From: Stomorhina lunata
Taxonomy: Eukaryota > Arthropoda > Insecta > Diptera > Rhiniidae
DNA: 64,000 bases
NCBI GenBank assembly: GCA_933228675.1
Contig: OW121741.1
Coordinates: forward strand, 134,440,120 to 134,504,119
Direction: 5' to 3'
The position numbers were made by a program, and so were the translations under genes. The notes below the pieces were generated by a model that saw nothing but the letters and a program-made list of their open reading frames with translations, was not told the origin of the DNA and searched no databases. Of the stretch, positions 13,561-25,649 are shown in pieces (position 1 is the first letter of the stretch; the number at the start of each line of letters is the position of its first letter).

Positions 13561-15540
13561 TTAACAAAAATTCAAAAGCAAAAACCTTTTTAAACAGTCA
13601 AATTTTGGATTCTTTCTATTTGTTTTTCTATCGATTTATCCTTCCGTATATCCGTTCTTATGTCTGTCGTTATCCTTTCCCCCAAACCTTTTATGTTTAA
13701 GGCAACAAATTTCAATTAATTTAATATTTGTAATAATTTATATTAAAATATTTTATTTATTAAGTAATGGATGGCTTCAATTGCTCTTGGCGCTTTCTCA
13801 ACTGCGCCAAAAATTATGCTTTACTTTTTGATTTAATAAAAATTCTCCAATACGAGAATTAAAATTTTATTTGTGTTTTTTTTGTTTGTTTGAAGTTGCT
13901 TCAGTTTTATTTGCAAATAATTAAATCATCACATTTTCATCACTTTATTTTATATCCGAACAAAAATTTGTATAAATTTCATTAATACACACACACTCAC
14001 ACATATTTACATTGATGGGGGCAGACACATACATATGAATGCCTTATATTCAAGTAATGATAATAATGATGTTGTCCTGCAAATGAATGTGTAAATAAAT
14101 AAAGAAAACATAATTTATGTATATATACAACTATGTATGTGTGTGTTTGTATGTCTCCTTACTACAATGACCATGATATCAAATTGACCTTAGGCCTTTC
14201 ATTATATCCTTAAACATGATTAAAAATATATTATGCTGCTACATAACAACAACTACAAAAACAATTATAAACTTTTTATACAAAAAAAAGAGAGTGTTAA
14301 CATTTGTATTTCATCAAAAGTTTCCCCCTTTCCCTCTATCTCTAGAATAGGTCCTTTCATTTCCGTCCATCCTATCATCATTGTATTATTCATTTATGTT
14401 TTTTTGTCTTCTCTCCATAAATATAAAATTTCACAACTTTTTTGTTACTTACAACAAAAATTTTTGACTCTATGCGAAATTAATTTTCAATTTGTTTTAA
14501 ATAAATAATGAGTTACAAATTGCAAAATTTAATTTTAATTTTCTCGTTTTCTTGTTAAGCTGGAAAATTATTCTAGTTATGTTGTTTTTTTTTTCTTTTC
14601 AAAAGCAGTAAAAAACGAATGAACAAATGGAAATGCTTACACCAAAAAGGAAGTCAACCATAAACTTGGCAAAAGGCAGGATAACTTGATACCAACAACA
14701 ACCAGAAGAGCAAAAACCTTAAAAGGATACAATTGCTGATGTTGTTGCTGTTGATTATAGCAGGACTTTGCTGCCGCTTTTAATGTTGTTTGTGTACTTT
14801 TGTAATTTTCTGTTAAATATAATCGGATTAGAGCTTTTATATATTTTCCAAACACTCACAAGGACTCTCACCAAAATATTTCTGCTAAAGTATGAGTGTC
14901 TTAGTTTGTTTTATTAGTATTAGTATTTATTATTGTATAACCTACTTTACAAAATAAACGGCCATTGCTTTTTCCATATTTTTGTATTTGTTTTCTTTGT
15001 TGGCTTCCATTAGCAGACGCTACTTTTAACTCCTTTGACTTTCGCCCCAAACCTTCTTTCAGTTATTGTTAGTCAGTCAACATCAACTTCATCATCATCA
15101 TCATCGTCATACCCTTACATTCTTGAGTTAAGAATTAAGACAACAAAACACATTAAACTAAATTCAAAATATGCCGGCGCTTTCTCTATGTCCCTGGGGA
15201 TCCTTTAATGCGCAGTAATACTGTTAGTTTGCCAACAGCTTTGCCTATCAAGGCTCTATCCTTTGAGTTTGTAGTACGGGCGATTCCTTTGAAGGTTCGA
15301 AAGTTATCCTTTTCACTTTTTAGATTTTATTTAATCTAAAATAAGGCCTAAATCGTCTGTACATAACTTCATGAATTCTTTTCATTGAAAAATTCTTTAT
15401 ATATTTATATAAATTGTTTTAAATTATTAAAATTCCTTAAGTTGTTAATAATTAATAAAACAATTAATGAGTTATATTTTAACTAAAGAAAGAGTAGAAT
15501 ATATTAATTTATTTAATTGCTAAGTTTTTAACCCTAAGTC
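13561..15540. other. Non-array spacer between inverted arrays
   Basis: About 2 kb of unique AT-rich sequence lying between oppositely oriented copies of the same array family. It contains an ATC microsatellite at about 15089-15103 and short TATG patches. No exon is convincing. Open frames at 14233-14508 (+) and 14637-14855 (-) are low-complexity and unrecognised. Confidence 0.5.
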
Positions 15541-18500
15541 GATAATAAAATTTTATGTTGACATTTTTTCTTTGAAAAATTTTCTATTGAAAATTTTTCT
15601 ATCAAAATTTTCTTTTGAAATTTTTTCTATAAAAAATTTTCTAGTGAAATTTTTTCCATAAACATTTTTTATTGAAATTTTTTAGTAAAATTTTTGCTAT
15701 AAAAAATTTTTCTAGTGAAATATTTTCTATAAAAATTTCTTCCATAAAACATTTTCTATAAAAATTTTTTCCATAAAAAATTTTCTATTGAAATTCTTTC
15801 TATAAAAAATTTTCAACTGAAATTTTTTCTTTTAAAAATTTTCAATAAAAAAATCTCTACTAAAATTTTTTCTAAAAAAAAATTCCATTGAAATTTTTTC
15901 TATAAAAAATTTGTTTTTGAAATTTTTTCTATAAAAAAATTTCTATTGCAATTATATCTACAAGGAATTTTCTATTGGAGTTTTATAAAAAATTTCTATT
16001 GAAACTTTTTCTAGATAACATTTTTTGTTTAAATTTTTTCTATAAAAAATTTTCTATTGAAATTTATTCTATTAAAAAATTTCCAATTAAAATTTTTTTA
16101 TACATTTTCTATAAAAACTTTTCTATTGAAATTTTTTCTATAAAAAAATTTCTATTGAAATTTTTTCTATAAAAAATTTTCTATTGAAATTTTTTCTATA
16201 AAAAAATTTTCTATTGAAATTGTTTCTATAAAAAATTTTCTATTGAAATTTTTTCTATAAAAAATTTTCTATTGAAATTTTTTCTATAAAAAATTTTCTA
16301 TTGAAATTTTTTGTATAAAAAATTTTCTATTGAAGTTTTTTGTATAAAAAATTTTCTATTGAAATTTTTTCTATAAAAAATTTTCTATTGAAATTTTTTC
16401 TATAAAAAATTTTCTATTGAAATTTTTTCTATAAAAAATTTTCTATTGAAATTTTTTCTATAAAAAATTTTCTATTGAAATTTATTCTATAAAAAATTTT
16501 CTATTGAAATTTTTTCTATAAAAAATTTTCTATTGAAATCTTTTCTATAAAAAATTTTCTATTGAAATTTTTTCTATAAAAAATTTTCTATTGAAATTTT
16601 TCTATAAAAAATATTCTATTGAAATTTTTTCTATAAAAAATTTTCTATTGAAATTTTTCTATAAAAAATATTCTATTGAAATTTTTTCTATAAAAAATTT
16701 TCTATTGAAATTTTTTCTATAAAAAATTTTCTATTGAAATTTTTTTTAAAAAAATTTCTATTAAAATTTTTTCTATAAAAAATTTTCTATTGAAATTTTT
16801 TCTATAAAAAATTTTCTATTGAAATTTTTTCTATAAAAAATTTTCTATTAAAATTTTTTCTATAAAAAATTTTCTATTGAAATTTATTCTATAAAAAATT
16901 TTCTATTGAAATTTTTTCTATAAAAAATTTTCTATTGAAATTTTTTCTATAAAAAATTTTCTATTGAAATTTTTTCTATAAAAAATTTTCTATTGAAATT
17001 TTTTGTAGAAAAAAATTTTCTATTGTAATTTTTTCTATAAAATATTTTATATTGAAATTTTTTCTATAAAATATTTTATATTGAAATTTTTTCTATAAAA
17101 AAATTTATATTGAAATTTTTTCTATAAAAAATTTTATATTGAAATTTTTTCTATAAAAAATTTTATATTGAAATTTTTTCTATAAAAAATTTTCCATTGA
17201 AACTTTTCCACTGAAATTTTTTCTATAAACAATTTTTTATTGGAATTTTTTCTATTAAAAATTTTATATAGAAATTTTTTCTTTCAAAAATTTTCTATTG
17301 AAATTTTTCTACAAAAAATTTTTTATCGAAATTTTTTCTATCAAAAATTTTCTATTAAAATTTTTTCTAACAAAAATTTTCTATTTAAAATTTTTTTAAT
17401 AAAAAATTTTCTAATAAAAAATTTTCTATTAAAATTTTTCTATAAAAAATTTTCTATTGAAATTTTTCTATAAAAAATTTTTACTAAAATTTTTTCTATT
17501 CAAATTTTTTCTTTAAAAAATCTTTTATTGAAATTTTTGTAAAAAAATAATATATTATTGAAATTTTTGTTATAAAAAATGTTCTATTGAACTTTGTTCT
17601 ATAAAAAATTTTCTATTGGAATTTTTCTATAGAAAATTTTCTACTGAATTTTTTTCTATAAAAAATTTTCTATTGAAATTTTTTCCATAACAGATTTTTT
17701 GTTGAATTTCTTTCTATTGAAATTTTTTAGTCAAATTTTTGAAAAAATGAAAAAATTTTCTATTAAAATTGTTTGTATAAAAAATTTTCTATTGAAATGT
17801 TTTCTTTTAAAAATTTTATGTTCAAATATTTTTCATAAAAAAATTTTCTGCTAAAATTTTTTCTATAAAAAATTTTTTATTGAAATTTTCTCTATAAACA
17901 ATTTTTATTTAAACTTTTTCTATAAAAAATTTTTTTATTCATCTTTTTTTTATAAAAAAATTTTCTATTTGAATTTTTTTCATAAAAAATTTTCTATTGA
18001 ATTTTTTTCTATAAAAAATTTTCTATTGAAATTTTTTCTATAAAAAATTTTCTATTGGATTTTTTTCTATCAAATCTTTTATTAAAATTTTTTCTTTAAA
18101 AATTTTTTAATTAAAATTTTTTCTTTAAACAAATTTAGTATTGAAATTTCTTCTTTAAAAAATATTCTTTTATAAAAAATTTCATTAGAATTTTTTTTAT
18201 AAAAATTTTCATCAAAATTTTTAGAAAAATTTTCTATTAAAGTTTTTTCTAAAAAAAATTTTTTATTGAAATTTTTGCTATAAAAAAATTTCTATTATTT
18301 TTTTTATTATAAAAAAATTTTCTATTGAAATTTTTTCTATAAAAAAAATTTCTAATGAAATTTTTTCTATAAATAATTTTTTATTAAAATTTTTTCGATA
18401 AAAATTTTCTATTGAAATTTTTTTCTATATTAAATTTTATATTGAAATTTTTTTTACAAAAAAAATTCTATTAAAATTTTTTCTATAAAAAAATTTCTAT

Positions 18501-20150
18501 TGAAATTTTTTTTAGAAAATTTTTTAGAAAAAATTTTCTATAGAAATTTTTTCTTTTAACAAATTTTCTATTGATATAATTAATATAAAAAAAAGTTTTT
18601 TTAAAAAAATTTTCTACTGAAATTTTTTATACAAAAAAATTTTTGAAATTTTTTTGTATAAATTGAATTTTTTTCAATTGAAATTTTTTCTATAACAAAA
18701 TTTTCTATTGAAACTTTGCTATAAAAAACTTTCTATTGAAATTTTTTCTATAAAATTTTTTATTGAAATTTTTTCTTTAAAAATTTTTCAATTGAAATTT
18801 CTATTGAAAATTCTTCAACAAAAAATATTCCATTGAAATTTTGCTATAAAAAAAAAAATTCTATTAAATTTTTTTGTTATAAAAAATTTTCTATTGAAAT
18901 TTTTTCTATATTAAATTTTATATTGAAATTTTTTTTACAAAAAAATTTCTATTGAAATTTTTTTTATCAAAAAATTTCTATAAATTTTTTTTTTAGAAAA
19001 AATTTTCTATTGAAATTTTTTGTATAAAAACTTTTCTATAGAAATTTTTTCTTTTAACAAATTTTCTATTGAAATAATTAATATAAAAAAAAGTTTTTTT
19101 TAAAAAATTTTCTACTGAAATTTTTTATACAAAAAAATTTTTGTTTAATTAAATTTTTTTCTGTAAAAAAATTTTCAATTGAAATTTTTTCTATAACAAA
19201 ATTTTCTATTGAAACTTTGCTATAAAAAACTTTCTATTGAAATTTTTTCTATAAAATTTTTTATTGAAATTTTTTCTTTAAAAATTTTTCAATTGAAATT
19301 TCTATTGAAAATTCTTCTACAAAAAATATTCCATTGAAATTTTTCTATAAAAAAAAATTCTTTTAAATTTTTTTGTTATAAAAAAATTTTCTATTGAAAT
19401 TTTTTCTAAAAAAAATGTTCTAATGAAATTTTTTCTTTAACAAATGTTTGTTGAAATTTTTTCTATATTAATTTTATATTCAAATTTTTTCAATAGAAAA
19501 TTTCATTAAAATTTTTCTAGAAAAAATGTTTAGAAAAATTTTCTAATTATGTTTTTTCTATAAAAAGTTTTTTATTGAATCTTTTTATATAAAAAAAAAT
19601 TCTATTGAGATTTTTTCTATAAAAAATTTTCTATTGAAAGTTTTTCTATTAAAAAATTTTCTATTGAAATTTTTTCTATAAAAAATTTCCTACTGATTTT
19701 TTTCGGTAAAAAAGATTTTTATTGACATTTTTTCTATGACAAGTTTTTCATAGACTTTTTTATATTAAAAATTTTATTGAAATTTTTTTTATAAAATTTT
19801 CATTGAAATTTTTTTTTTATAAAATTTTCATTGAAATTTTTTTTTATAAAATTTTTATTAATTTTTTTTTTTTATAAAATTTTCATTGAAATGTTTTTTT
19901 ATAAAATTTTCATTGAAATTTTTTTTTATAAAATTTTCAATGAAATTTTTTTTATAAAATTTTCATTGAAATTTTTTTCTAAAAAAAATTTTCGTGAAAT
20001 TTTTTCAAAATAAAAAATTTTCGTTTTTAATTTTTTCTATTAAAAATTTTCTATTAAAATTTTTCTATAAAAATTTTTCCATTAAAAGTTTTTTTAAAAA
20101 AAAATTTTATTGAATTTTTGTTTTTATGAAAAAATTTTGTACTGAAATGC
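15541..20150 (+). repeat. Large 29-bp tandem array (TTTTTTCTATAAAA / TTTTCTATTGAAA)
   Basis: The longest array in the window, about 155 units with a 29-bp period. The core from about 16110 to 17200 is highly homogeneous; both flanks are diverged and vary in length. The right part (about 19790-19990) shifts to a shorter TTTTATAAAATTTTCATTGAAA variant. The array ends only about 160 bp upstream of a Drgx exon. The same consensus in the same orientation reappears at 29068-32190. Confidence 0.95.
18400..19385 (+). repeat. Segmental tandem duplication within the 29-bp array, offset about 498 bp
   Basis: Two blocks share a series of private variants in the same order: a TTTTAACAAATTTTCTATTG landmark near 18553 and again near 19052, followed by AATTAATATAAAAAAAAG, then TTGCTATAAAA and AATTCTTC. 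Shared rare variants show duplication of a roughly 430-490 bp block rather than chance similarity of monomers. Confidence 0.8.
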
Positions 20151-20265
20151 TTTTTATCAAAAGTACTTTTTATCTTTTTTATAATAAAAAGTACCTTTAA
20201 GAATTAAAAGTACCTTTTTGAAAAATAGTACTTTTTAGCATAAAAAGCACTTTTTTATTTAATTG
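20151..20265. repeat. Degenerate AAAAGTACTTTTT island
   Basis: Five or six irregularly spaced copies of AAAAGTACCTTTT or GTACTTTTTA-like motifs, related to the homogeneous 19-bp array about 11-12 kb upstream. The island lies just before the branch-point and polypyrimidine region of the exon starting at 20313. Confidence 0.7.
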
Positions 20266-20312
20266 AAAAATTCTTCTATATTTTTTTAAATTTCTTTTTT
20301 TTTCTCTTCCAG

Positions 20313-20404
20313 ATACCAGTTACTCCTACCATCCTGCCATTCATGATGAAACATTTGTGCGTCGCAAGCAAAGAAGAAATCGCACAACATTCACCCTACA
20401 ACAG
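20313..20404 (+). CDS. Drgx: Drgx homeobox gene, internal exon (homeodomain N-terminal arm)
   Basis: Paired-like homeodomain transcription factor, expected to be nuclear; the DRGX/Prrxl1 family is known for roles in sensory-neuron development. After a TTTCTCTTCCAG acceptor the exon carries 2 nt of a split codon and 30 codons: TSYSYHPAIHDETFV, then RRKQRRNRTTFTLQQ. Residues 1-12 of the homeodomain (QRRNRTTFTLQQ) are here, with F8 present. The RRKQRRNRTTFTLQQ stretch matches the DRGX family closely, as far as I recall it. The exon ends in phase 0 at a GTAGAA donor. It has no in-frame Met, so one or more 5' exons encoding the N-terminus lie upstream; I could not find them in 1-20312. Annotated from splice signals and family resemblance. 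Alternatives are other Q50 Paired-like genes (Arx, Prrx, Phox2), which fit the arm and flank less well. Confidence 0.93.
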
Positions 20405-20513
20405 GTAGAAATTGTTTATTGCTTTTCAAATATTTATGAAAAACTTTAGCTAAAACTATTTTACTCTTGCTAAAATTATGCTTTCCCTTTTCGCTTCTTT
20501 TTCTTATCCAAAG

Positions 20514-20615
20514 CTGGAAGAACTAGAGACTGCATTTGCCCAAACACATTATCCGGATGTTTTCACACGTGAAGATTTAGCCATGAAAATAAATCTAACG
20601 GAAGCCAGAGTACAG
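20514..20615 (+). CDS. Drgx: Drgx homeobox gene, exon for homeodomain helices 1-2
   Basis: Phase-0 exon of exactly 34 codons between a TTCTTATCCAAAG acceptor and a GTGGGT donor. It encodes [14 protein letters not shown], then [20 protein letters not shown]. This covers homeodomain residues 13-46: helix 1 with L16 and F20, the turn HYPDVFTRE, and helix 2. It is separated from the previous exon by only 109 bp, in strong contrast to the 22-kb intron that follows. The exon ends between homeodomain residues 46 and 47, the intron position common to many Paired-like genes. All family-diagnostic residues are intact and there is no frameshift. Confidence 0.95.
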
Positions 20616-21381
20616 GTGGGTTAAAGCCAAAAAGTAAAATAAAAACAAATTTAAATTTTGAAACAATTTTGGGAAAATGTTTAATTTTTTATGTTTAAAA
20701 ATTTCTTAAACTTTAAAATTTTATTTCTAGAGTTTTGCTATGAGATTTGGGTTATTTCAAGCAAAACGACCCCTTTTTATGAATTTTAAAGATTTTATAT
20801 TGAAGTTGAATTTATTTATTTATATTATTCATACTTAAAAATATTGTCATGGTTTGTGATCAAACAGATTTTTTATTTGTATTTCAATTTTCTCTCCTTA
20901 AAGTTTGTGTCCTTTATAAATAAAGAATTATTTCATTTAAAGAATATTCAATTTTATTTAATGTTTTTTTTTTGCATTTTAATGCAAATTTAACCCAACA
21001 AAAATGGAAATTTTAAGAGAAATTATGAGAAGAAAATTTAAATTTCTATGAAATTTACTCTCAAGGATGTTTTTTTTTAATCAGTTTGTTTTTGTTGGGA
21101 TGTTGAGGAATTTGATTTTAAAAGATAAGTGAAGAATTTAAAATGAACAATTCCATTTTACTAATGAAATTACATTTATTTAAAATTTTTTGTTTAGTTC
21201 GGGTAATGTGGTATACCAATTAGTTTTTAGATTGCCTTCCACATAATACATGTGTTGTACTTCCACGGATCCGTTTCAGAGAAATATTAAACCTACAATT
21301 TCGGAGATATTTGAGAAATATTTTAAATCCTATTAAAGGGATTTAAGATAAATGTGCCGGAAATGTGGTACACCACTTTTT
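20616..21381. other. Drgx: Start of the 22-kb Drgx intron, non-array sequence
   Basis: The intron runs from 20616 to 42654, inferred from the in-phase exons on either side. This first segment is unique AT-rich DNA. Two GTGGTATACCA / GTGGTACACCA-like words occur near 21207 and 21367; their meaning is unclear. No exon is visible. Confidence 0.6.
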
Positions 21382-22177
21382 ATACCCTTCACCACCATAG
21401 GTGGAAAGGGTATTATAAATTTGTGCTGATGTATGTAACGCATGGAAATATTTGTCTTAGATCCACCTTTTAGTATACCAATAGGATTAGAATCACTTTC
21501 TGAGTCGATTTAGCGATGTCCGTCCATCCGTCCGTCTGGCTGGACCCCCATGTAAACCTTGTAATCAAACTACAGGTCGCAATTCTAAAGACAATTTAAT
21601 GAAATTTGGCACAGATCATTTTTTTGATAATGGGACCATGGCTATTGAAATTGGTCAAAATTGGTCCATTATTTATGGTACCTCCCATAGGTCCCACTTC
21701 CCGGAATTGCTATATTGGCCACAAATATCAATATTTTTTCATGAAATTTAAAACAAATACTGCTTATGTCAACTAAAATCACTGTATCAAATTTCGTTAA
21801 AATCGGTCCACATTTGACCATAGCTCCCATACAAACTTTTCTTTAAAAACGCACTAAATGAGACAAAAATCACTAAAAAGCTCGTAAATCTGAATATAAT
21901 GGGAATTTTAAGTTTATTTGTTACATACAATTATAATTGTAACAACTGTAATCAATTTGCCAAATTTCGAGATAATCGGTCCACATTTGACCCTAGCTCT
22001 CATATAAGTCCAAATGTCGGAAGCAGCTTAAATATATAAGTTTTGAGAAAATGTTTGTATGATGGCAAAATTAAGCAAATATTTGTCTTTATACAGGAAA
22101 AATAACACCTTTGACCTTAGTGGTGAAGGGTATCGTATGGTCGGGCTTGACCGACTATAGCACTTTCTTACTTGTTT
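21382..22177. mobile_element. Dispersed element with ACCCTTCACC ends and terminal hairpin
   Basis: Starts ATACCCTTCACCACCATAGG. Near its end it has the inverse, CCTTAGTGGTGAAGGGTAT, followed by a GGTCGGGCTTGACCGAC hairpin and CACTTTCTTACTTGTTT. The interior holds a GTCCGTCCATCCGTCCGTC run. Elements of this style are common interspersed repeats in flies, from memory; I cannot assign a named family. No coding capacity. A truncated second copy lies at 24290-24832. The exact boundaries are uncertain by tens of bases. Confidence 0.6.
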
Positions 22178-23025
22178 ATAATAAAATCACGACAAATCGA
22201 TGGATATTCATAGCGTAAGGCTTATGTTGTTTGAAATAATCCTAGTTTTATGTATTTTTCAAAAAAATTGGATAAGTCGTTTTTAATATTAAAATCTTAA
22301 ATTTTAGAAAAAAAATCAAAAAAAAAAATATGAAAATCGGGTGTTGTCGTATTTAGGGCACCATAACACATAAAAAACTAGTTTTATATTGTTGGCCAGT
22401 GTTCGAGATCTAATTGGCTATAAGCTTACTTCTATTTATATATAGAAGAAAGAACTTATGCAAGTTTCCTCGAAGAAACCACTTAAGTAAAGTAATTGGA
22501 GTTTTAGAACAATTTTTAAAATCATGTCTATCTTTAGCACAATATCCTCCAGAGTGGGCCAAAGCTGAATACAATGTATGTAAAACCTATTGATCCGTAT
22601 AACTTTTGGAAATAAAAACCTTTCGAAAAGATTTTTTTACTTTCAAAAACTACTTAGGGAAGAAAGAAAAATATGCTTACTATACTATCTCCAGTTTTTT
22701 CTCTGATCGACGGTTTTAGAGTTATTTACATCGCAATTTAAAAAATATTATTTTTTCGAAATCGAAAAATTTTAATTTTTTTAAATTTTATAAAAAATTT
22801 AAAATGGCAAAAACTTACCATCGTTTCTCGGCGATCGTAAAACTAGAATTATCTCTAATAGTTTAAGAGATATTTTACGGAATGTCGTTTATGATTATTT
22901 TAATCTGAGGGCTCGATATGTATAATAATTGTCGAAAATACAAAACTTTACTATAGGAATCTGAGTTGGTAGAAGACAGGACTGGAAAGTGCTAGTCTCT
23001 AAACATAAATATCAACCCTCGTACT
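22178..23025. other. Repeat-derived spacer left of the upstream DD37E copy
   Basis: Non-coding AT-rich sequence duplicated almost exactly at 24833-25647. It shares a diverged word series (TTTTAGAGTTAT, ATCGAAAAAT, TTTAAAATGG, TTACC) with 28560-28640 and 28840-28880, so it is probably an older dispersed repeat into which the transposon inserted. No open frame of note. Confidence 0.6.
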
Positions 23026-23027
23026 TA

Positions 23028-24289
23028 AAGAGTGCTCTAAATAAAATTTGTAGTTGGATTTTCTTAAATAAAAATCAAACCTTTTAATATAAAAACTCTA
23101 CAAAATACGCAAATATAATGACATATTATACAAAATCATTTAGCAAAATTATCGACTTTTTTCGGAAACCCTCCCATTAAAGATTTTACAGTTGCTTCTG
23201 ATACCTTTCTGGAGCATGTGTTCCACCTGCGCTTAAAATCGGACATGTTCTTGGAAATCTTTCCTGTGTTCTTCAATTCCTTTTTTAGCAGAGCCCAATA
23301 CCTTTCTACAGGCCGAAGTTCTGGACAGTTAGGTGGATTGCCTCTCGTGGTACAAAAATTACATTATTCTTTGAATACCACTCAATTGCCTTTTTTCCAT
23401 AATGGTATGATGCCAAATCAGGCCAAAAAAATGTAGTCACTCTGTGCTCTCTTAAAAAGGGTAACAACCGTTTTTGTATGCACTCCTTTATATAAATTTC
23501 TGTGTTTATTGTGCCAGATGCCACAAATACTTTACTTCTTTTGCCACAACTGCAAATAGCTTGCCACACGAGAAACTTCTTAGGGAATTTTGTTTGTTTT
23601 TTTGTGCGAAACTCTTGCCGAACATTGCCCCGTTTATCAGCAACATAAAAATCTTGACCAGGAAGTTGAGAAAAGTCTGCCAGTACGTATGTTTCATCAT
23701 CCATCACACAACAGGTGTATTTTTTTATAAAATCAGACTTCAATTTTTTCGCTCGTTTTTTTGCTTCTAAGTTCTTTATAGCATTGCGATCTGGAACCTT
23801 TTGGACTTTGTATGTCTTCAGTCCAGCATAAGCTTTGACTCTATGTACAAAATTCGTAGAACATTTCACCGTACGAGATGCTTTTCTTAAAGAAGTGTTA
23901 GGCGCTCTTCGAAAGAGTTGCTCGACTTCTTTTGCCTTACCAATATCTGTAGGACCTTTTTTCCTACCTGATCCAGGTTTTCTTTCAATGCTCAGGTTTT
24001 CCTTATACCGTCTGATGGCATTAGAAACCGTTCGAGGGTCAACTTTCAAATTTTTAGCTATTTTTTTAAAAGTCCATGACGGATTTTTTTGAAAAGTTTT
24101 AATTATATTTTCACGAAGTTTTTTTTCGCAGTCAATTTTGATTGAAATAACTATTGAAAATTAATAATTTCTAAAATAATAGTATCTGACATATCTATAG
24201 AAACTAACTTGATCAAAAAATAAATTATTTCTTGCACTATGGATAAATTTTTTCTATAATAGTAAATGCATATTTTTTAGAACACTCTT
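23028..24289 (-). mobile_element. DD37E Tc1/mariner transposon, upstream degenerate copy
   Basis: Terminal inverted repeats are visible: AAGAGTGCTCTAAATAAAA on the left, and on the right TTTTTTAGAACACTCTT, whose reverse complement starts AAGAGTGTTCTAAA. A TA precedes the left end at 23026-23027; the right end runs directly into GG with no TA. Length is 1262 bp against 1297 bp for the downstream copy. The 35-bp difference is fully explained by a 32-bp deletion at the transposase 3' end, one single-base deletion and a 2-bp poly-T change. Confidence 0.9.
23141..24136 (-). pseudogene. DD37E transposase pseudogene
   Basis: Colinear with the intact transposase at 25781-26791 but broken three ways. 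The start codon is ATT instead of ATG (24134-24136), leaving the first in-frame Met at the MKVDPRT position. A one-base deletion near 23350 shifts the frame after VPREA, upstream of the expected catalytic Glu. A 32-bp deletion between short GCA repeats (near 23143) removes the last codons and the stop. The remaining open part (23306-24049, 247 codons) keeps the first two catalytic Asp but loses the third acidic residue. It cannot encode an active enzyme. Confidence 0.92.
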
Positions 24290-24832
24290 GGAACACGCAT
24301 GGAAATATTTGTCTTAGATCCACCTTTTAGTATACCAATAGTATACCGTCCGTCTGACTGGCCCCCATGTAAACCTTGTAATCAAACTACAGGTCGCAAA
24401 ATTTAAATCAAATACTGCTTATGTCAACTAAAATCACTGTATCAAATTTCGTTAAAATCGGTCCACATTTGACCATAGCTCCCATACAAACTTTTCTTTA
24501 AAAACGCACTAAATGAGACAAAAATCACAAAAAAGCTCGTAAATCTGAAGGTAATGGGAATTTTAAGTTTATTTGTTACATACAATAATAATTGTAACAA
24601 CTGTAATCAATTTGCCAAATTTCGAGATAATCGGTCCACATTTGACCCTAGCTCTCATATAAGTCCAAATGTCGGAAGCAGCTAAAATATAAAAGTTTTG
24701 AGAAAATGTTTGTATGATGGCAAAATTAAGCAAATATTTGTCTTTATACAGGAAAAATAACACCTTTGACCTTAGTGGTGAAGGGTATCGTATGGTCGGG
24801 CTTGACCGACTATAGCACTTTCTTACTTGTTT
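24290..24832. mobile_element. Truncated second copy of the ACCCTTCACC element
   Basis: Begins inside the element at ACGCATGGAAATATTTGTC, so the left terminus is missing. It carries two deletions relative to 21438-22177 (about 37 bp around the GTCCGTCC run and about 155 bp after AGGTCGC). It keeps the right end with the GGTCGGGCTTGACCGAC hairpin and TTACTTGTTT. It marks the start of the second duplication unit. Confidence 0.8.
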
Positions 24833-25647
24833 ATAATAAAATCACGACAAATCGATGGATATTCATAGCGTAAGGCTTATGTTGTTTGAAATAATCCTAG
24901 TTTTATGTATTTTTCAAAAAAATTGGATAAGTCGTTTTTAATATTAAAATCTTAAATTTTAGAAAAAAAAAAAATAAAAAAAAATATGAAAATCGGGTGT
25001 TGTCGTATTTAGGGCACCATAACACATAAAAAAACTAGTTTTATATTGTTGGCCAGTGTTCGAGAGCTTATTGGCTATAAGCCTACTTCTATTTATATAT
25101 AGAAGAAAGAACTTATGCAAGTTTCCTCGAAGAAACCACTTAAGTAAAGTAATTTGAGTTTTAGAACAATTTTTAAAATCATGTCTATCTTTAGGACAAT
25201 GTCCTCCAGAGTGGGCCAAAGCTGAATACAATGTATGTAAAACCTATTGATCCGTATAACTTTTGCAAATAAAAACCTTTCGAAAAGATTTTTTTTCTTT
25301 CAAAAACTACTTAGGGAAGAAAGAAAGATCGACGGTTTTAGAGTTATTTACATCGCAATTTAAAAAATATTATTTTTTCGAAATCGAAAAATTTTAATTT
25401 TTTTAAATTTTATAAAAAATTTAAAATGGCAAAAACTTACCATCGTTTCTCGGCGATCGTAAAACTAGAATTATCTATAATAGTTTAAGAGATATTTTAC
25501 GGAATGTCGTTTATGATTATTTTAATCTGAGGGCTCGATATGTATAATAATTGTCGAAAATACAAAACTTTACTATTGGAATCTGAGTTGGTAGAAGACA
25601 GGACTGGAAAGTGCTAGTCTCTAAACATAAATATCAACCCTCGTACT
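24833..25647. other. Duplicated spacer left of the intact DD37E copy
   Basis: Near-identical to 22178-23025 apart from a deletion of about 36 bp after GAAAGAAA near 25328 and scattered substitutions. Non-coding. Confidence 0.7.
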
Positions 25648-25649
25648 TA

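Noticed and set aside
15120..15240. ATG CCG GCG CTT TCT stretch near 15172 as the missing first Drgx exon
   Set aside because: Reaches TAA after 15 codons, has no donor in suitable phase and no resemblance to the DRGX N-terminus.
23306..24049. Upstream DD37E frame as a functional shorter transposase
   Set aside because: It lacks the true start, is frameshifted before the catalytic Glu and has lost the C-terminus compared with the sister copy.
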